Shown here: positions 1 through 11,233 of the stretch, piece after piece
Position numbering within the stretch: the first letter of the stretch is position 1
Layout: each line of letters starts with the position of its first letter
Assembly (NCBI GenBank): GCA_030407315.1
Contig: JALQPE010000697.1
Coordinates: 1 to 64,000, forward strand
Origin: Asparagopsis taxiformis
Taxonomy: Eukaryota > Rhodophyta > Florideophyceae > Bonnemaisoniales > Bonnemaisoniaceae
Direction: 5' to 3'
Length of the DNA stretch: 64,000 bases
Made by a program: the position numbers and the translations under genes
Notes under the pieces: generated by a model
Told to the model about the DNA's origin: nothing
Databases searched by the model: none
Seen by the model: only the letters and a program-made list of their open reading frames with translations

Positions 1-409
1 CGCAAGCAAGGGAAGAAAACGGACGTGTCGAGAGCGGAACAGCGGACTAATGGCACAGTCACGGCATGTGGTTTGCAAGCCGTCCTGTGACGAGAGAGGC
101 TGTTTGAATGTGGCAAAGCGGAGAGGGGTCTGGAATTGTCATGTCGTTGATGTAAACCGCTGTGCTCATCACTTGTTCTAGTGTCCGAGGATTGGATTCA
201 ATCGCATATTTATTCAAACCTCGGTGCTGTAATGGATTGTGTGATTGCGCAAGGACTAATTGGCGCAGAACTTTTCGTCGTTGACCCATATGCTGGACAC
301 CTGACTGCAAACCTGATGTCGAAATCAATGCCCCACAGTATGGGGGCATGGAGCGGCGCCATGCAGCCACTGCTGATAACGGTTTTGGCGTAATGGAGGA
401 TGGTTGAAA

Positions 410-3240
410 TTAGTGCAGTAAATGTGACGTGACTAGAAGGTTATCATGTAGTACATTATCAATAGAGTGCTGCGATTTAGATTTATTCTTCTTCATTATC
501 ATCTGTGAATTGGTAATCAGTGTTGGTGTAGAAGCGGTGAGATAGAACGGTGGTCCGACCAGTGCATTTTGTTTCGTAAATGGCTTGACTGGAAAGTTAC
601 TTCGTACGATGTGCACGGTGCCAGATATAGTAGATGCAGGAATGAGGTCAAACCAAGGACCACCTGCACTGTGGGATGCAGTGTCATTGCTGTCAACGGA
701 TCCGTTGTCCGGGTCCCATGTGGACCACTTTAAACAAATGCACCCAAGTGATTTTTCCACAGCGGTTTTTTGGGCAAAGCAGGTCATATACTGAACGAAA
801 GCGAGTTCTACAGGTTGAAACAGGTTTGGAGACTCAGGCGTACCAGTGCCAGGACGCGCGCCTACCCTATGGTTCTGTAGTCATCGGCAGTTCCGGAGAT
901 GACGACAAAGGAGTACTGCGCTATCTCTTTGCGGGCCGAACGATGAAGTTGCAAAGACGCGCTGCTGCTTGTGCCTCGACACGTTTGTGGGGCGAAGCAT
1001 GCCACTGTGCGGGTCAAAGTCGTCGGCATCTGGGACGTACCCTCCCATGACGTAGGCGGACTTTACCACGGTGACGGAAATGTCATGTCATGTATTGGAG
1101 GGCCTTCTGCCGTGGCGCGCAGTCTAGCGAGGGGTGAGAACGCTTGTGCAGCTGTGTCACCGAGTTGCTGGAATAGCGTATGGTGCCAGACGTGTGAACG
1201 GAAGCGAGTTGTGCAGCTGCGGAGCAAAAAGTGGCAGGATCGGGCTGTCCGTCGATATCTGCAACGAGGAGGGTTGCATCGGGCAGCAGGGGGCAAAGTC
1301 GTGCAGTGCAACGGTGAATCGTCGCGAACGAGTACTGCACCGTCTGTGGGCGATATCATGCGTGCGTTTCCCAATGTGTCGATGGGGTATGACCAGTTGG
1401 AGTGGCCAAGGAGAATTCCATGTGGCGAATAGTCTCTTCCATGGCTGTGGAGCGCCTTCGAGAGGTTTTCCTATACTCTGTTTGAACAGAAGATGCGAGT
1501 GTTCGTAGGGGCCTGCATCAATGTGTTCCAGGGCGCCATATCTCTGCAAGTCACCGGGAAGATGGTCTAGAAGATGGAACTTGAAAGTTTTTGAGACCTG
1601 TGGTGTGGAATGGGCCGAGGGTGGAGAGCATGATTGTTTGAAATAGGAAATGGAGTTCTGGAGGCTTCTAGTTCGGCGGCAGTCCAGTGCTTGATGCGAC
1701 CGCGTTTCATGACCCATGCGACGAGGTCAGAGTATTGCGTGCAGATGGAAGTGAGGGGGGCTGTATCTACTTCGTCACAGCATGTGTCAATGAATGCTGC
1801 GATGAAAGGGAACACCATGTCGACATGGTGATAGTCTTTGGCTGCGAGCATGCCGCGTATGCCGTCCTCCGTGAAGAGGCCGTTCAAATGGTGCCCTTCT
1901 CACCCTTGGAGAAGTCGACATGAAGACCGTGATGTAGTAGTCGCGTTCGATAGCGGACAGAATGCTGTTTGAGCGGCGAGGATGGATTTTTTCACCTTCT
2001 GAAGGTGCGAGGTGTCCGGAATGGAGGCAGTGGTGGTGAGGTCTGGGGAGCTGAGGCGGTGGACAATGCACTGTTTGATGAGCTTTGAGATGCCGAGGTG
2101 GAGATTGTGCAGAGGCTCGAAGGAGAAAATGTTGTAGGGGTCTAGGGGACTGTTGGTGGGTAAAAGAGCGGTCGATTCGAGGACAGAGTGTTGTTCGAGG
2201 AGGGAGAGAGCTTCGAGCGGAGCAGTTGTATGCTCCTGAGCGCTCTCTTGGCGTGCAGAGCGTGTATCATCGAGGGAGCGGGGCTGGTGTGGCGCGGTGG
2301 ATTCAAGTTGACAGTGGCGGGGATGTAGCAGCGGTGGCAGGGGATGTGTGGTGGTAGTGCTGTTGCGAGTGCATGACACTCTTTGGCCTCTGGAAAAGTC
2401 GCAGCAATAATTGGCTAGGATGGGAAAGCATTGGCGGGCAGTTGCAGTGGAGTCTGTGCAGGGGAACCCGGAAGGAGAACGCGGTGGATAGGGACGAAAA
2501 CACTTTTTCGAGTGCTTTATGAAGAATATCAATTTGCGAGCGCGACTAGCAGAACTAGAGGTTGTCGGCATTTCATCACCGAACAGGCGTTGGACGAAGG
2601 GTTAACAATGTACGGAAGATACCCGACGATGGTGAGGCCGTACGGATGCAGTGGCGACGGAGGGGGGCGGAGAAGTTGAGCAGTGTGACGTGTATGGGGT
2701 ATGCGACGATTGCGGAGCTCTGAGGCTTGTGCTGCTTCTTGTCGGAGTACACTTGGAGGAGGCCGGCAAAGGAGGAAGCGGTGGGATCATTTTCCTCTGC
2801 CCATACGACCTGTGGATCTTCCGAGAGCTGCACGCGCTGTCTAGTAACCTGGTGCAGCGTTTTCGCGAATTCTGTGTGTAGGGGATGAGAAAATTATTGC
2901 GGTGCCGTCTGGGCGGTCTGTGGGGAGGGGTGGAAGAGAGTATTTTGGTCGTTAGCCAGTGCTAACTGCCTGCGGAGCATGTCGACTGGGTCGCGGAGGT
3001 ACAGCTGTGCCGAGTACTTCCAGTTTTGTCTGGAATGATGTGGCTCTTGTAACCTTCGGTGCGGAAATGTGTTTCGACCATGGAAGCGGTAACGTGGCGA
3101 CATTCTTCTACGGTGCGAACGGCGCTGTTGAACTTTTCTAGGGAGAATGCGGGGTCTTGTAGGATGGTGATGACTTCGCTCACGCGGCCAGCGCCGGCCT
3201 TGTACTCGAGGGTTGTGAGACTGGCGGCGAGGGATTGCAC
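410..3240 (-). pseudogene. Degenerate Plavaka/KDZ-like DDE transposase
   Basis: On the minus strand, fragments of one large protein follow each other in several frames. In order: about 3240-2894 (YLRDPVDMLRRQLALA), 2833-2576 (VYSDKKQ then YPIHVTLLNFS), 2571-1900 (NIFSFEPLHNLHLGISK), 1887-1567 (YHHVDMVFPFIAAF, TQYSDLVAWVMKR), 1717-1157 (KFHLLDHLPGDLQRYG) and 787-410 (LIPASTISGTVHIVRS). The order YSDK..YPI, then a D/E-H block, then a K-H-L..H block and a terminal VIP.D.I...H-like block is what I know from Plavaka/KDZ-type cut-and-paste transposases. The family name rests on motif memory, not a search. At least five frame changes make it non-functional. Terminal repeats were not identified. Confidence 0.5.
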
Positions 3241-3476
3241 GAGGAGGTCTGCGCGGGAGGGGGTTGAGGTTGGTGGCAGTGAAGCGTCACAGGGTGAGTC
3301 GCTGGAGGAAGCACGACCAGATTCTGGGTCTGGGGAGCTGGGTTGCGGGGAATCATGGTCGCCGTTTCGAGCAGGCTCATGGGTGACGGCAGGGACACGA
3401 GCGTTGTTGAAATGTTGGGGAGAGGGGGTTGAAACGTAGCGACACGTTCGCTCATGCAGCGCGAGCGCATAAGCAT

Positions 3477-4200
3477 CTACGCAGTAGTAGAAGCCCCTTC
3501 ATACTTGCATTCCATGTCGAGTTTTGACGCAAAAGGGAGGATTGCGAGCTGAACAGGGGAGACTGTGCCGTCCAGATGCGACAATTTTATTTTTGTGGTG
3601 CTTTCGAGACTTGGAATGTAACGTGTTCGTAGTTTTTTGGGTAGTAGTTTTGTGCTCACTCCAGCTGACATCCCAACGGTGGAATTTAACCGAGAGTTCA
3701 ATCATTTCCAACTGTTACATCACATTGCGTGCTGGCAACGTGTGCATGGAAGACGAACGACTGCCCTGGGAGATGAATTTTCAATTAATTCATTTGTAAT
3801 AATAAACTTTTTTATTTCCAAACTTCGTGGAATCTGAATGTGCTTTACAGCGGATATGCCACAGATCATGTAAGGAAAGCAAATGGATTCTCATATATAT
3901 GATTATATGTTTATATTCGTTGTTCTCGATCCGGATCTCTTTGTTCGGGGAATCAGAGACCATGGCTTGGGCCATACTCAATCTCACTGCCGGCGATGAT
4001 TTCGAGTATGCACAGCAAGACTTAAGCGGACGCAGAAAGCTGTCCGGTCGACGCCGCAGGCTCCACTCCGCCCTCATCACCGACTGATCTTCTTTGACCG
4101 ACTTTGCTTTGTACGTGCGCGAATCTTGATCAAGATTCGCGCACGTACCTTCGTTCCATCCTCTACCCTCGAGGGTATGCGTTGAGGGAAGCGTGGGTTT
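3477..4200. other. No gene recognised; holds a 38-bp perfect palindrome
   Basis: Short open frames on both strands resemble nothing I recognise. The stretch lies between the transposase relic and the tandem repeat array, and its only clear structure is the palindrome at 4111-4148. Confidence 0.4.
4111..4148. repeat. Perfect 38-bp palindrome
   Basis: The left 19 bases are the exact reverse complement of the right 19, with no spacer; the centre is TGATCA and the outer ends are GTAC. The next bases outward (t and c) no longer pair, so the symmetry ends sharply. Confidence 0.95.
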
Positions 4201-4202
4201 TT

Positions 4203-5390
4203 GAGTCTGACTATTTCCGTTGATGCGATATTTTTCATGGGAAGCCTGTTGACTGATGGTGTGTATTGAGCGGAGGATGGAAGAGAGGTACGTGAAGTTT
4301 TGAAAGTATGCTGTGAGGGAAGGTTGATTTTGAGTCTGACTGTTGTGGTTGATTCCGATGTTGTGTAGATGATGCAGGAATGTTGATGACGGAAGGTAAG
4401 TTTCATTGAGTGCCAAGATGTGCTTTGCGAAGATATGGACTGCTGACTATGATTATTGTTAATTGCAAGGTTTTTGGATCATGGTTTGTATTGTGTGTAG
4501 GATGGATGAGAGGTACATTTGCGAGTTCTCAGGGTATGTAGCGAGGGAAACGTTGGTTTTCAATCTGACTGTTGCGATTGAATCCGATGTTGCGTAGGTG
4601 ATGGAGGAATAGTGATGACGGAAGGTAAGTCACATTGGGCGCCCAGACCGGTTGTGCGAAGATGCGGAATGCTGACTACTTTTCTTGGCTACACGATTAC
4701 GTGATTTATGGTTTTTATTGTGTGCAGGATGGAACGGGTAAGGTAAGTGTGCGAGTTTTGAAAGTAAGCAGCGAGGGAAGGTTGGTTTTGAGTCTGACTA
4801 TTTCCGTTGATGCGATATTTTTCATTGGAAGCCTATTGAGTCATGGTGTGTATTGTGTGGAGCGAAGGTAAGTGTGCGAGTTTTGAAAGTATGCTGTGAT
4901 GGAAGGTTGGTTTTGAGTCTGACTGTTGTGGTTGATTCCGATGTTGTGTAGATGATGCAGGAATGTTGATGACAGAAGGTAAGTTTTACTGAGCACCAAG
5001 ACTTGTTTTGCGAAGATATGGACTGCTGACTTTGATTATTCATTGCAAGGTTTTTGGATCATGGTTTGTATTTTGTGTAGGATGGATGATTCAGTCATCC
5101 TCTCGGAGAGGTAAGTAAGGGAGTTTCTAGGATATCTGTCGTGGTAAGCGTTGCTTTGAGTCTGACTGTTGTGGTTGATTCTGATGTTGTGTATGTGATG
5201 CAGGAGTGGTGAAGCAGGAACGGCAGGACTGAAGGAGAGTGAAGAAGGGATGTAGGAAGATGGGGAATGAAGCTGTGAGGTGTTTCTGGTATGTGTATAT
5301 TTTGGGCATACGATAGAAGTGAGAGTGGGTTTCAAGTGGTGTAAGATTTTGCTGACCATGTTCGTGTTTGATGTCTTGATGATTTAATGG
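4203..5390. repeat. Higher-order tandem repeat (short-long-long)
   Basis: The phrase GAGTCTGAC, or a one-base variant, recurs at 4203, 4332, 4561, 4790, 4915 and 5159. Spacings are 129, 229, 229, 125 and 244 bases. Two unit types alternate: short units (4203, 4790) continue with TATTTCCGTTGATGCG, long units (4332, 4561, 4915, 5159) continue with TGTTGTGGTTGATTC or close variants. This gives a short-long-long pattern twice. Units repeatedly contain AGGTAAG and TGTGTAGGATGG, which look like 5' and 3' splice sites. The last unit decays after about 5240. No coding potential is evident. Confidence 0.7.
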
Positions 5391-5562
5391 GCTGGGGTGG
5401 TGTCGAGGAAAGCGGGGATGGTATTGGGAAGGAGCGTATTTTTTGTAATCTAGGTCGTGAGGGTTCTTGCAGTATGTGCGGTGGTGGTGCATGGCGTTCG
5501 GATGGTAGGGAGAACGCGATAGTGAGGGAGATGGGTGATCGACGATATGCTGACAGGTATTT

Positions 5563-5670
5563 TGTATTCTGGCTGGATACGTATTTCCTATTCTAACCGG
5601 GTATTTATTTCCTATTCTAACCGGGTATTTATTTCCTATTCTGACCAGATATGTATTCCCTATTCTAGAG
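5563..5670 (-). repeat. 24-bp minisatellite
   Basis: Three to four copies of a unit of about 24 bases (TATTTATTTCCTATTCTAAC core). Read on the minus strand inside an open frame (5744-5127) they encode repeats of RIGNKYPV. The 205-codon frame starts with ATG but resembles nothing I know; since 24 is divisible by three the repeat alone would keep it open, so I do not call it a gene. Confidence 0.7.
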
Positions 5671-5789
5671 AGACGTATTGTATACGAGCAGTTTCCTAAA
5701 TGAGAGAATAAAATACGGTCCGATATGGGCCCTGAATTTACCATCCGCTGTAATTTCTTCCCTCCCGGTTTTCGCTGATATATTGTATA

Positions 5790-6219
5790 CTGGATGTCGG
5801 GTCCTAGTATTCCGCCATATGTACTAGAGAAAGTGGATGTCGGGTCCTAGTATTCCGCCATATGTACTAGAGAAAGTGGATGTCGGGTCCTAGTATTCCG
5901 CCATATGTACTAGAGAAAGTGGATGTCGGGTCCTAGTATTCCGCCATATGTACTAGAGAAAGTGGATGTCGGGTCCTAGTATTCCGCCATATGTACTAGA
6001 GAAAGTGGATGTCGGGCCCTAGTATTCCGCCATATGTACTAGAGAAAGTGGATGTCGGGTCCTAGTATTCCGCCATATGTACTAGAGAAAGTGGATGTCG
6101 GGTCCTAGTATTCCGCCAAACGTACTAGAGAAAGTGGATGTCGGGTCCTAGTATTCCGCCATATGTACTAGAGAAAGTGGATGTCGGGCCCTAGTATTCC
6201 GCCATATGTACTAGAGAAA
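5790..6219. repeat. 43-bp satellite, ten tandem copies
   Basis: Ten nearly identical 43-base units start at 5790, 5833, 5876, 5919, 5962, 6005, 6048, 6091, 6134 and 6177. Each begins with GTGGATGTCGGG (the first has CTGG) and contains CCTAGTATTCCGCC and GTACTAGAGAAA. Variation is limited to a few single bases, for example GGGCCC for GGGTCC. An eleventh, diverged start at 6220 leads into the hairpin at 6222-6270. Confidence 0.95.
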
Positions 6220-6221
6220 GT

Positions 6222-6270
6222 GGACGTCCGCATCCAAAAAATTTTTATTTTTTTTTGGACGCGGACGTTC
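6222..6270. repeat. Long hairpin at the edge of the satellite
   Basis: A 20-base arm at 6222-6241 pairs with 6251-6270 at 18 of 20 positions around an AT-only 9-base loop. The arm sequence GGACGTCCGC recurs at about 6313, so it may be part of a larger decayed repeat. Confidence 0.8.
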
Positions 6271-6279
6271 ATTTGTTCT

Positions 6280-6950
6280 AGTAAATCTCGGGGCCGACTA
6301 GGACCCGTACTAGAGAGACTGGACGTCCGCGTCCACTTCCGAAAACACAGACGTTCCCTTTCCCCGATACCACGCGTCACCGGTGGTGCGCGAGCCCTTC
6401 TATCAGGTATCTTCGGGTGCCTGGTGCCCGGCTCTTGAGCCACTGCTCTTCTCCCGCTGTACAAGCGTATCGCTGTATGCATCGCTGTACCAGCGCCCGC
6501 CCTATTCTATAGGGCTCCCCTTTCTTCTTCCCTTTTTGATTATTATGCAAGGCACTCATCCCAGTTGTGCCTGGTATCCTTCCTTCCTCCCTATTAGGGT
6601 TGGTGAACCACCATCCTTTTGGTGCACCACCATGACTCACCATGTGACCACAGGATTCTAGACGGATCGTCTGAGTGGCCTTACAACCCACACTAAGGCA
6701 GGCGATTCCCCTTTCCTCTACCACACTCCACCTGAGCCTGACTACCGAGACAGGAGGGCTCGAACACCTCGCGGTGGCTCGCCGATTCGGCTTACAGCCA
6801 AGGCTGCCCGTTGTCGAATCGACCAAGCCATTGCACTACAGAAACACCTAAAACAACACATTCTACGAATAAACGATCTCTCTACCCTCCGTGTGATGGA
6901 CATAACCATGGATAAATCACCAGAATACTTCAGCACTGAACTAGTGCAGT
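6280..6950. other. No gene recognised
   Basis: A decayed half-copy of the 43-bp unit is present near 6285-6340. The rest, up to the Copia integrase fragment, has only short overlapping frames on both strands. A tRNA-like B box on the minus strand near 6750 was considered and rejected. Confidence 0.3.
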
Positions 6951-6954
6951 TCTA

Positions 6955-9740
6955 AAATTCGAACCACATCTCCACACACCCCACGGTACCCTACAAACCC
7001 CAAGAAAACACGGTAAGTGAAAGGGTTAACCGCTCACTAATGGAAATCAGTCGAGCTCTCCTCCTCTCATCCGACCTTCCCCCCAACTTTGGGAATATGC
7101 TGTTCGCTCAGCGGCAGATTACATAAATCACTCTCCCCTTACATCACATCAACAAATAACCCTCACACTGTGGAACTGCACCATCCCAAACCTTATTACA
7201 TTCCGCAAATTAGGCGAGCCAGGCTACGTACATGACCGCAAACCTTGTCACAAACTGCTTCCCAAGGTCACCCTTCTAAACTACATTGGCAGAGTTGATC
7301 CCCGGCATTACTTTGTCTACGACAAAATCAGAAACACCGTACATCGCTGCCGGGCGGCAGATTTTCGCCCATACGACCCAAACGAAGATCCGGTAGCCAC
7401 TGCATCTCTCTTCCCATAATTACACGCAGCAAACCAGGCAGAAACTCCTTCCACACGCGTACCAGCGATGACTATCTTCACTGACCCCAAAAAACTCAAA
7501 CAAGCCCGCCAGGCACCTGATGCACCAGAATAGGAAAAATCATGGAACTCTGAACTCGCCAACTTGGAAAAAAGGGAACCATGACATACATACTACAATG
7601 CGAAGTGCCCCCTGGAACTATCCTGCTTCCCATCAAGACGGTACTACAAAAAAAGAGATTCAGAGGGCCGCCTCAATGTCGTACCGCCTGGCGGTCCTCT
7701 CATACTGAGCCGTGTCGCCTCCCTATTGGGTACCCATTTAAGGGACGTGCCAATCATAAGACACCAGCCCACTGGGCGTGTTTCCGGTAATTGGGACAAG
7801 CTCAAGGCCGTAAGTACCCCACTGGAGCCCATCGGCCCCGGCCAGGACCCTAAAAGGGGCAAATTCTAACTTCAAGTAGATCGGCTGAAGATTAAAATTT
7901 AAGCCTAACTGGCAATGACCTCGCGGGTAGGCGAGCGCCGTTAACTGGGTTCAAATTTGTCAACTACCTGGATATTTATTCCTAACCACTAACCCTAGCT
8001 TACAGTAGACTTAGTATAAATTCGCCACTGGATTAGCCAGTAGGCTCGGTTTCTAGAGTGACGTAAACTCAAGTGGAATTACGACCCATTGGAACAGTGT
8101 TCGCATACCTAACGTGTAACCCTCTCAGGGACAACCTTAGGGTTAGCCAACAGCTCGACGGATTACGTCACTCGCTCTATTCATACGCACCTGGCGTGAG
8201 CACTTCGATCGCACGACCCCATCCGGGAAGCGATACCATCTCTCATACGAGACTACCCGCTGGATACCCCACAAGGTTCATCTGCTCTACCACTTCCTCC
8301 ACCGAGGCTCGGGACATCTGTCGGGTGGATTTGTCGCATCAGCGTATTTTCTACCTGCTACACTCATCGCTCGAAAAACGCGATGAAACATCAGAGGCGA
8401 TTCACAGAAGCCCCACGAACACTACGATCCCGGCAATATTTCATCACCAGTTGCCGACAGGGATGCTGTACGATTAGCCCTGGCCCTCTCCGCGGCTCAT
8501 AACTACGAGGTCCATCACTGGGACTTCGACTCCGCCTTCCTTCACGAAGCATTTGGTGACGACAAGACCCTATACATATACCAACCCAAACGATTTGACG
8601 GCACTTATAAATATCCTGGATGCGTCGGCAAAAACACAGGCAACATGTACGGAGCCAAACAGGCCGGTCAGATATTCACGAAAGGTCTTTCGGACCATCT
8701 CTAGCGAAAGTTTCACTTTCATGCTAACATCCCCGCATGACCTTACCCAATTTGTACTCCTTATCATCACAATCGATGACTTTATGGTTGTCTCCAACAA
8801 CCCAGAACTGCGCGAACACACAAATCGTCACCTACAGACCAAATACCTCCGAAAAGACCTTGGACCAGTCTCCCACATTTTAGGATGGAAGGTACAACGT
8901 TCCACACAGGGTATCAAAAATTCACAACCCACGTACATAAAACAGCTGCTCTCCAAGTATAACCTAACAGACGCAAAGCCCGCCAAGTCTACCATCGCGT
9001 CGGGCTTGCTGAACACGACGGAAAAACTTATTCAACCCCTTGACATCAAGAAGCACAACTACATGGTTCTCATCGGAAGCCTCAGATACCTCGCTGACTC
9101 AACGCGTCCCGATATAGCATTCATAACAGGATACCTCGGCCGCTTCTCCCGAAAGCCTAAAGTGCTCCACTGGCATGCCGCATTACACATACTTCGCTAT
9201 CTCAAAACGGACCCCAACGTAGAGATAACATACCCCGCCACACTCACCACTACGCTACAAGCATACTTCGATAGCTACTTCGCATCCTCCACAAAAACGA
9301 GACGTTCCACGTCCGGTACAGTAATCTTATACAACAATGCGTCCATTGCATGGCAATCAAATCGCCAGGGCTTTGTAGCTACCAGCACATAGCATGCTGA
9401 ATATGTCGTGGCCTTTCAAATATCACAACATCTAAGCTTCTTACGCAATCTACCGAAGGACCTTAACCACGGGGAAACCATACCGACCACAGTCCGAATG
9501 GACAATGCAGGCGCCATAACCACAGCAAACACAGAGCACCCCACTCCAAAATCTAAACACATAGACTTCAAGTACCACTACCTGAACGAACAAGTCCAGT
9601 GCCGCCACATCCCTCTACACCACACACCAACTGAAAGTAATGCTGCAGATATCATGACAAAAGCCTTCAAACCAGCGCAATACGTACAGAAACTACCACT
9701 TCTCCGCCTCAGCGCACACCACGCGGCGACAGTCGTATGA
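6955..9740 (+). pseudogene. pol: Copia element 1: broken integrase-RT-RNase H polyprotein
   Basis: Ty1/Copia-type pol, truncated at its 5' side (no gag or protease seen). Integrase C-terminal part at 6955-7420: PYKPQENTVSERVNRSL, carrying the catalytic-region Glu, then, after a frameshift near 7090, YAVRSAADYINHSPL and FRKLGEPGYVHDRK. RT starts near 7540 (ELANLEKREP, YYKKRDSEGRLN). About 0.7 kb of unrelated sequence follows before RT resumes near 8380 (SSPVADRDAVRLALALSAA, DFDSAFLHEAF). After another frameshift, 8700-9392 gives LLIITIDDFMVVS, where the usual YVDD is IDD, and GSLRYLADSTRPDI. An in-frame TAG at 9390 splits RNase H, which continues to 9740 (SKHIDFKYHYLNE, ADIMTKAFK). Non-functional. 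Confidence 0.85.
7690..8380. mobile_element. Unidentified insertion inside Copia element 1 RT
   Basis: The two sides of this stretch read as adjacent parts of a Copia reverse transcriptase, while the interior reads as neither RT nor any other protein I recognise. Its ends are approximate, and no terminal repeats or target duplication were found. Confidence 0.4.
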
Positions 9741-10095
9741 TCAAAACTAATATTCCGCGTCGTGCCCAAAGCGCGACTACATGTCGTATGGTCATACCTC
9801 CTCTGTCAATGTAAGCACCTTAGTAGATACTTAAGCACCGTCGGCCGATCCAACCTTGAAACGTAGAGCTATGTCTCAGTCGACTCGACAACAGACGCGA
9901 CGCCATAAACCTCTCAAGAGACAGAAAGTATCTGCTCATCTTCAATATTTTCTGATACTGTAGTATAATTCTTTATTGTCATCTCAAACCTACCTCCTAT
10001 TTATCTTCCAGCCGCGCGCTTCCGCCGCCGTCCTTCTATTGACAGGTTTTCATACCTTCATCTGTTGTGCTGCTGGCGCAGCAAGCGTAGTAGCA
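9741..10095. other. Non-coding gap between convergent Copia relics
   Basis: This is where the 3' ends of Copia element 1 (plus) and Copia element 2 (minus) face each other. It presumably holds LTR remnants, but I could not find a repeated copy to define one. Confidence 0.3.
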
Positions 10096-10630
10096 ATAGT
10101 TAGCATGCCGTAGCGCAGTTCGCTCGGAGTGGAGCACTGCTTCGCTGAGCGGCTGGCTCCTTTCTTGGCGGTGTAGTGGCAGTCCCTTGCTTCATGGAGG
10201 GCGGTTTGTGTTTATTTGGAGGTGGTTGTGGAGCGTCACAGATATTCAGGAGCTGCTTTAGTCGCGTGTAGTTTAGGACTTTTAGCGGTTTCGTTAATAT
10301 GTCTGCGAGCAATTCTTGTGACGGGACGTATCGGAGGGAAATGTTTTTGCGCTATATGTGTTCGTGGGGATAGCAGTGGCGGAGATCTATGAAATTCCGT
10401 TTTTTGTGGGTACGGTATTGTTAGCAATTGCAATTGCGGCTTGGTTGTCAATGTACAAATTGTACATATTGAAAACATTGAATGTGGTTGTCTCTGCCGG
10501 TAGTGCCTGTAGTTTATATAGTATGCGTCGGAGCCATTGTGTATACTGGACTGCGAGGGCTGCTGCTATGTATTCTGCTTTGCATGTGGAGAGGGCTTGA
10601 ATGGATTGCTAGATCAATAGCTATGCTGTT

Positions 10631-11233
10631 TGTAAGGGATCAGTCCTCTAGACTTCATGGTAAAACACTAGATTCCTGTTCTTACAGCACAATACCCGAC
10701 CAACCAATAAGATAATAACATTCCACAGAGACCAAAGCTCCCAACTACATGGGAAGCTTACAGTAACCACTGCTACGAGGCTACTTACATGTTATGATAC
10801 ACTTACAGCACCTGTCATGTGACTGCCACGGTTACTTACAAGATTACATGACTTTTTCAGCCACTTTCACCCCACTTACAGGGTTACTTACACCCATACG
10901 TCCGTATGACAGGTAACTTACAACTGTAACTGACGGAAACCTCGGGTTCCTGCCTGCCCCGTACACGTGTGACATTACTGGACTTTTACACGTGGCCCTC
11001 CGTGTCACACTCTCCTCATGACCGTTTCCAGATCCGCCACCACCAACAATATCTCCCGTTCTCCTCTCCTATTGGTTGATCTCCCGCTATCCGCTCCTCG
11101 TGGTTACCCTTCATTTTACCCGCCCTAGAGCTACCTCCTAGTCTATATAAACTACCCTCCGCTCCCCACTTCAGGGATTCGGAGGCACCTTCGACCGGAA
11201 CACCTTCTCCCAAGTTGTGCCTTAACCCCCACA
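10631..11233 (+). mobile_element. Solo LTR with TSD CTGTT
   Basis: 603 bases starting TGTAAGGG and ending CCCCCACA, so it has the TG..CA ends of an LTR. It is flanked by a 5-base direct repeat CTGTT at 10626-10630 and 11234-11238. It interrupts the RNase H of Copia element 2, whose reading continues on both sides. A TATATAA box at 11144-11150 in plus orientation fits the U3/R boundary. No matching internal region is in the window, so it is the product of LTR-LTR recombination of an otherwise absent element. Confidence 0.9.
11144..11150 (+). promoter_or_regulatory. TATA box of the solo LTR
   Basis: TATATAA, 83 bases before the LTR end, within a C-rich context typical of a U3/R boundary. Confidence 0.6.

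Noticed and set aside
585..1508. Plus-strand frames in the first 1.5 kb as genes
   Set aside because: They lie opposite the minus-strand transposase relic and show no motif of their own.
5790..6219. CRISPR-like array
   Set aside because: Units are contiguous with no unique spacers; it is a simple satellite.
6738..6860. tRNA-like sequence on the minus strand with a GTTCGAGCC B box
   Set aside because: The acceptor arms do not pair and the span is too long for a tRNA without an unsupported extra arm.
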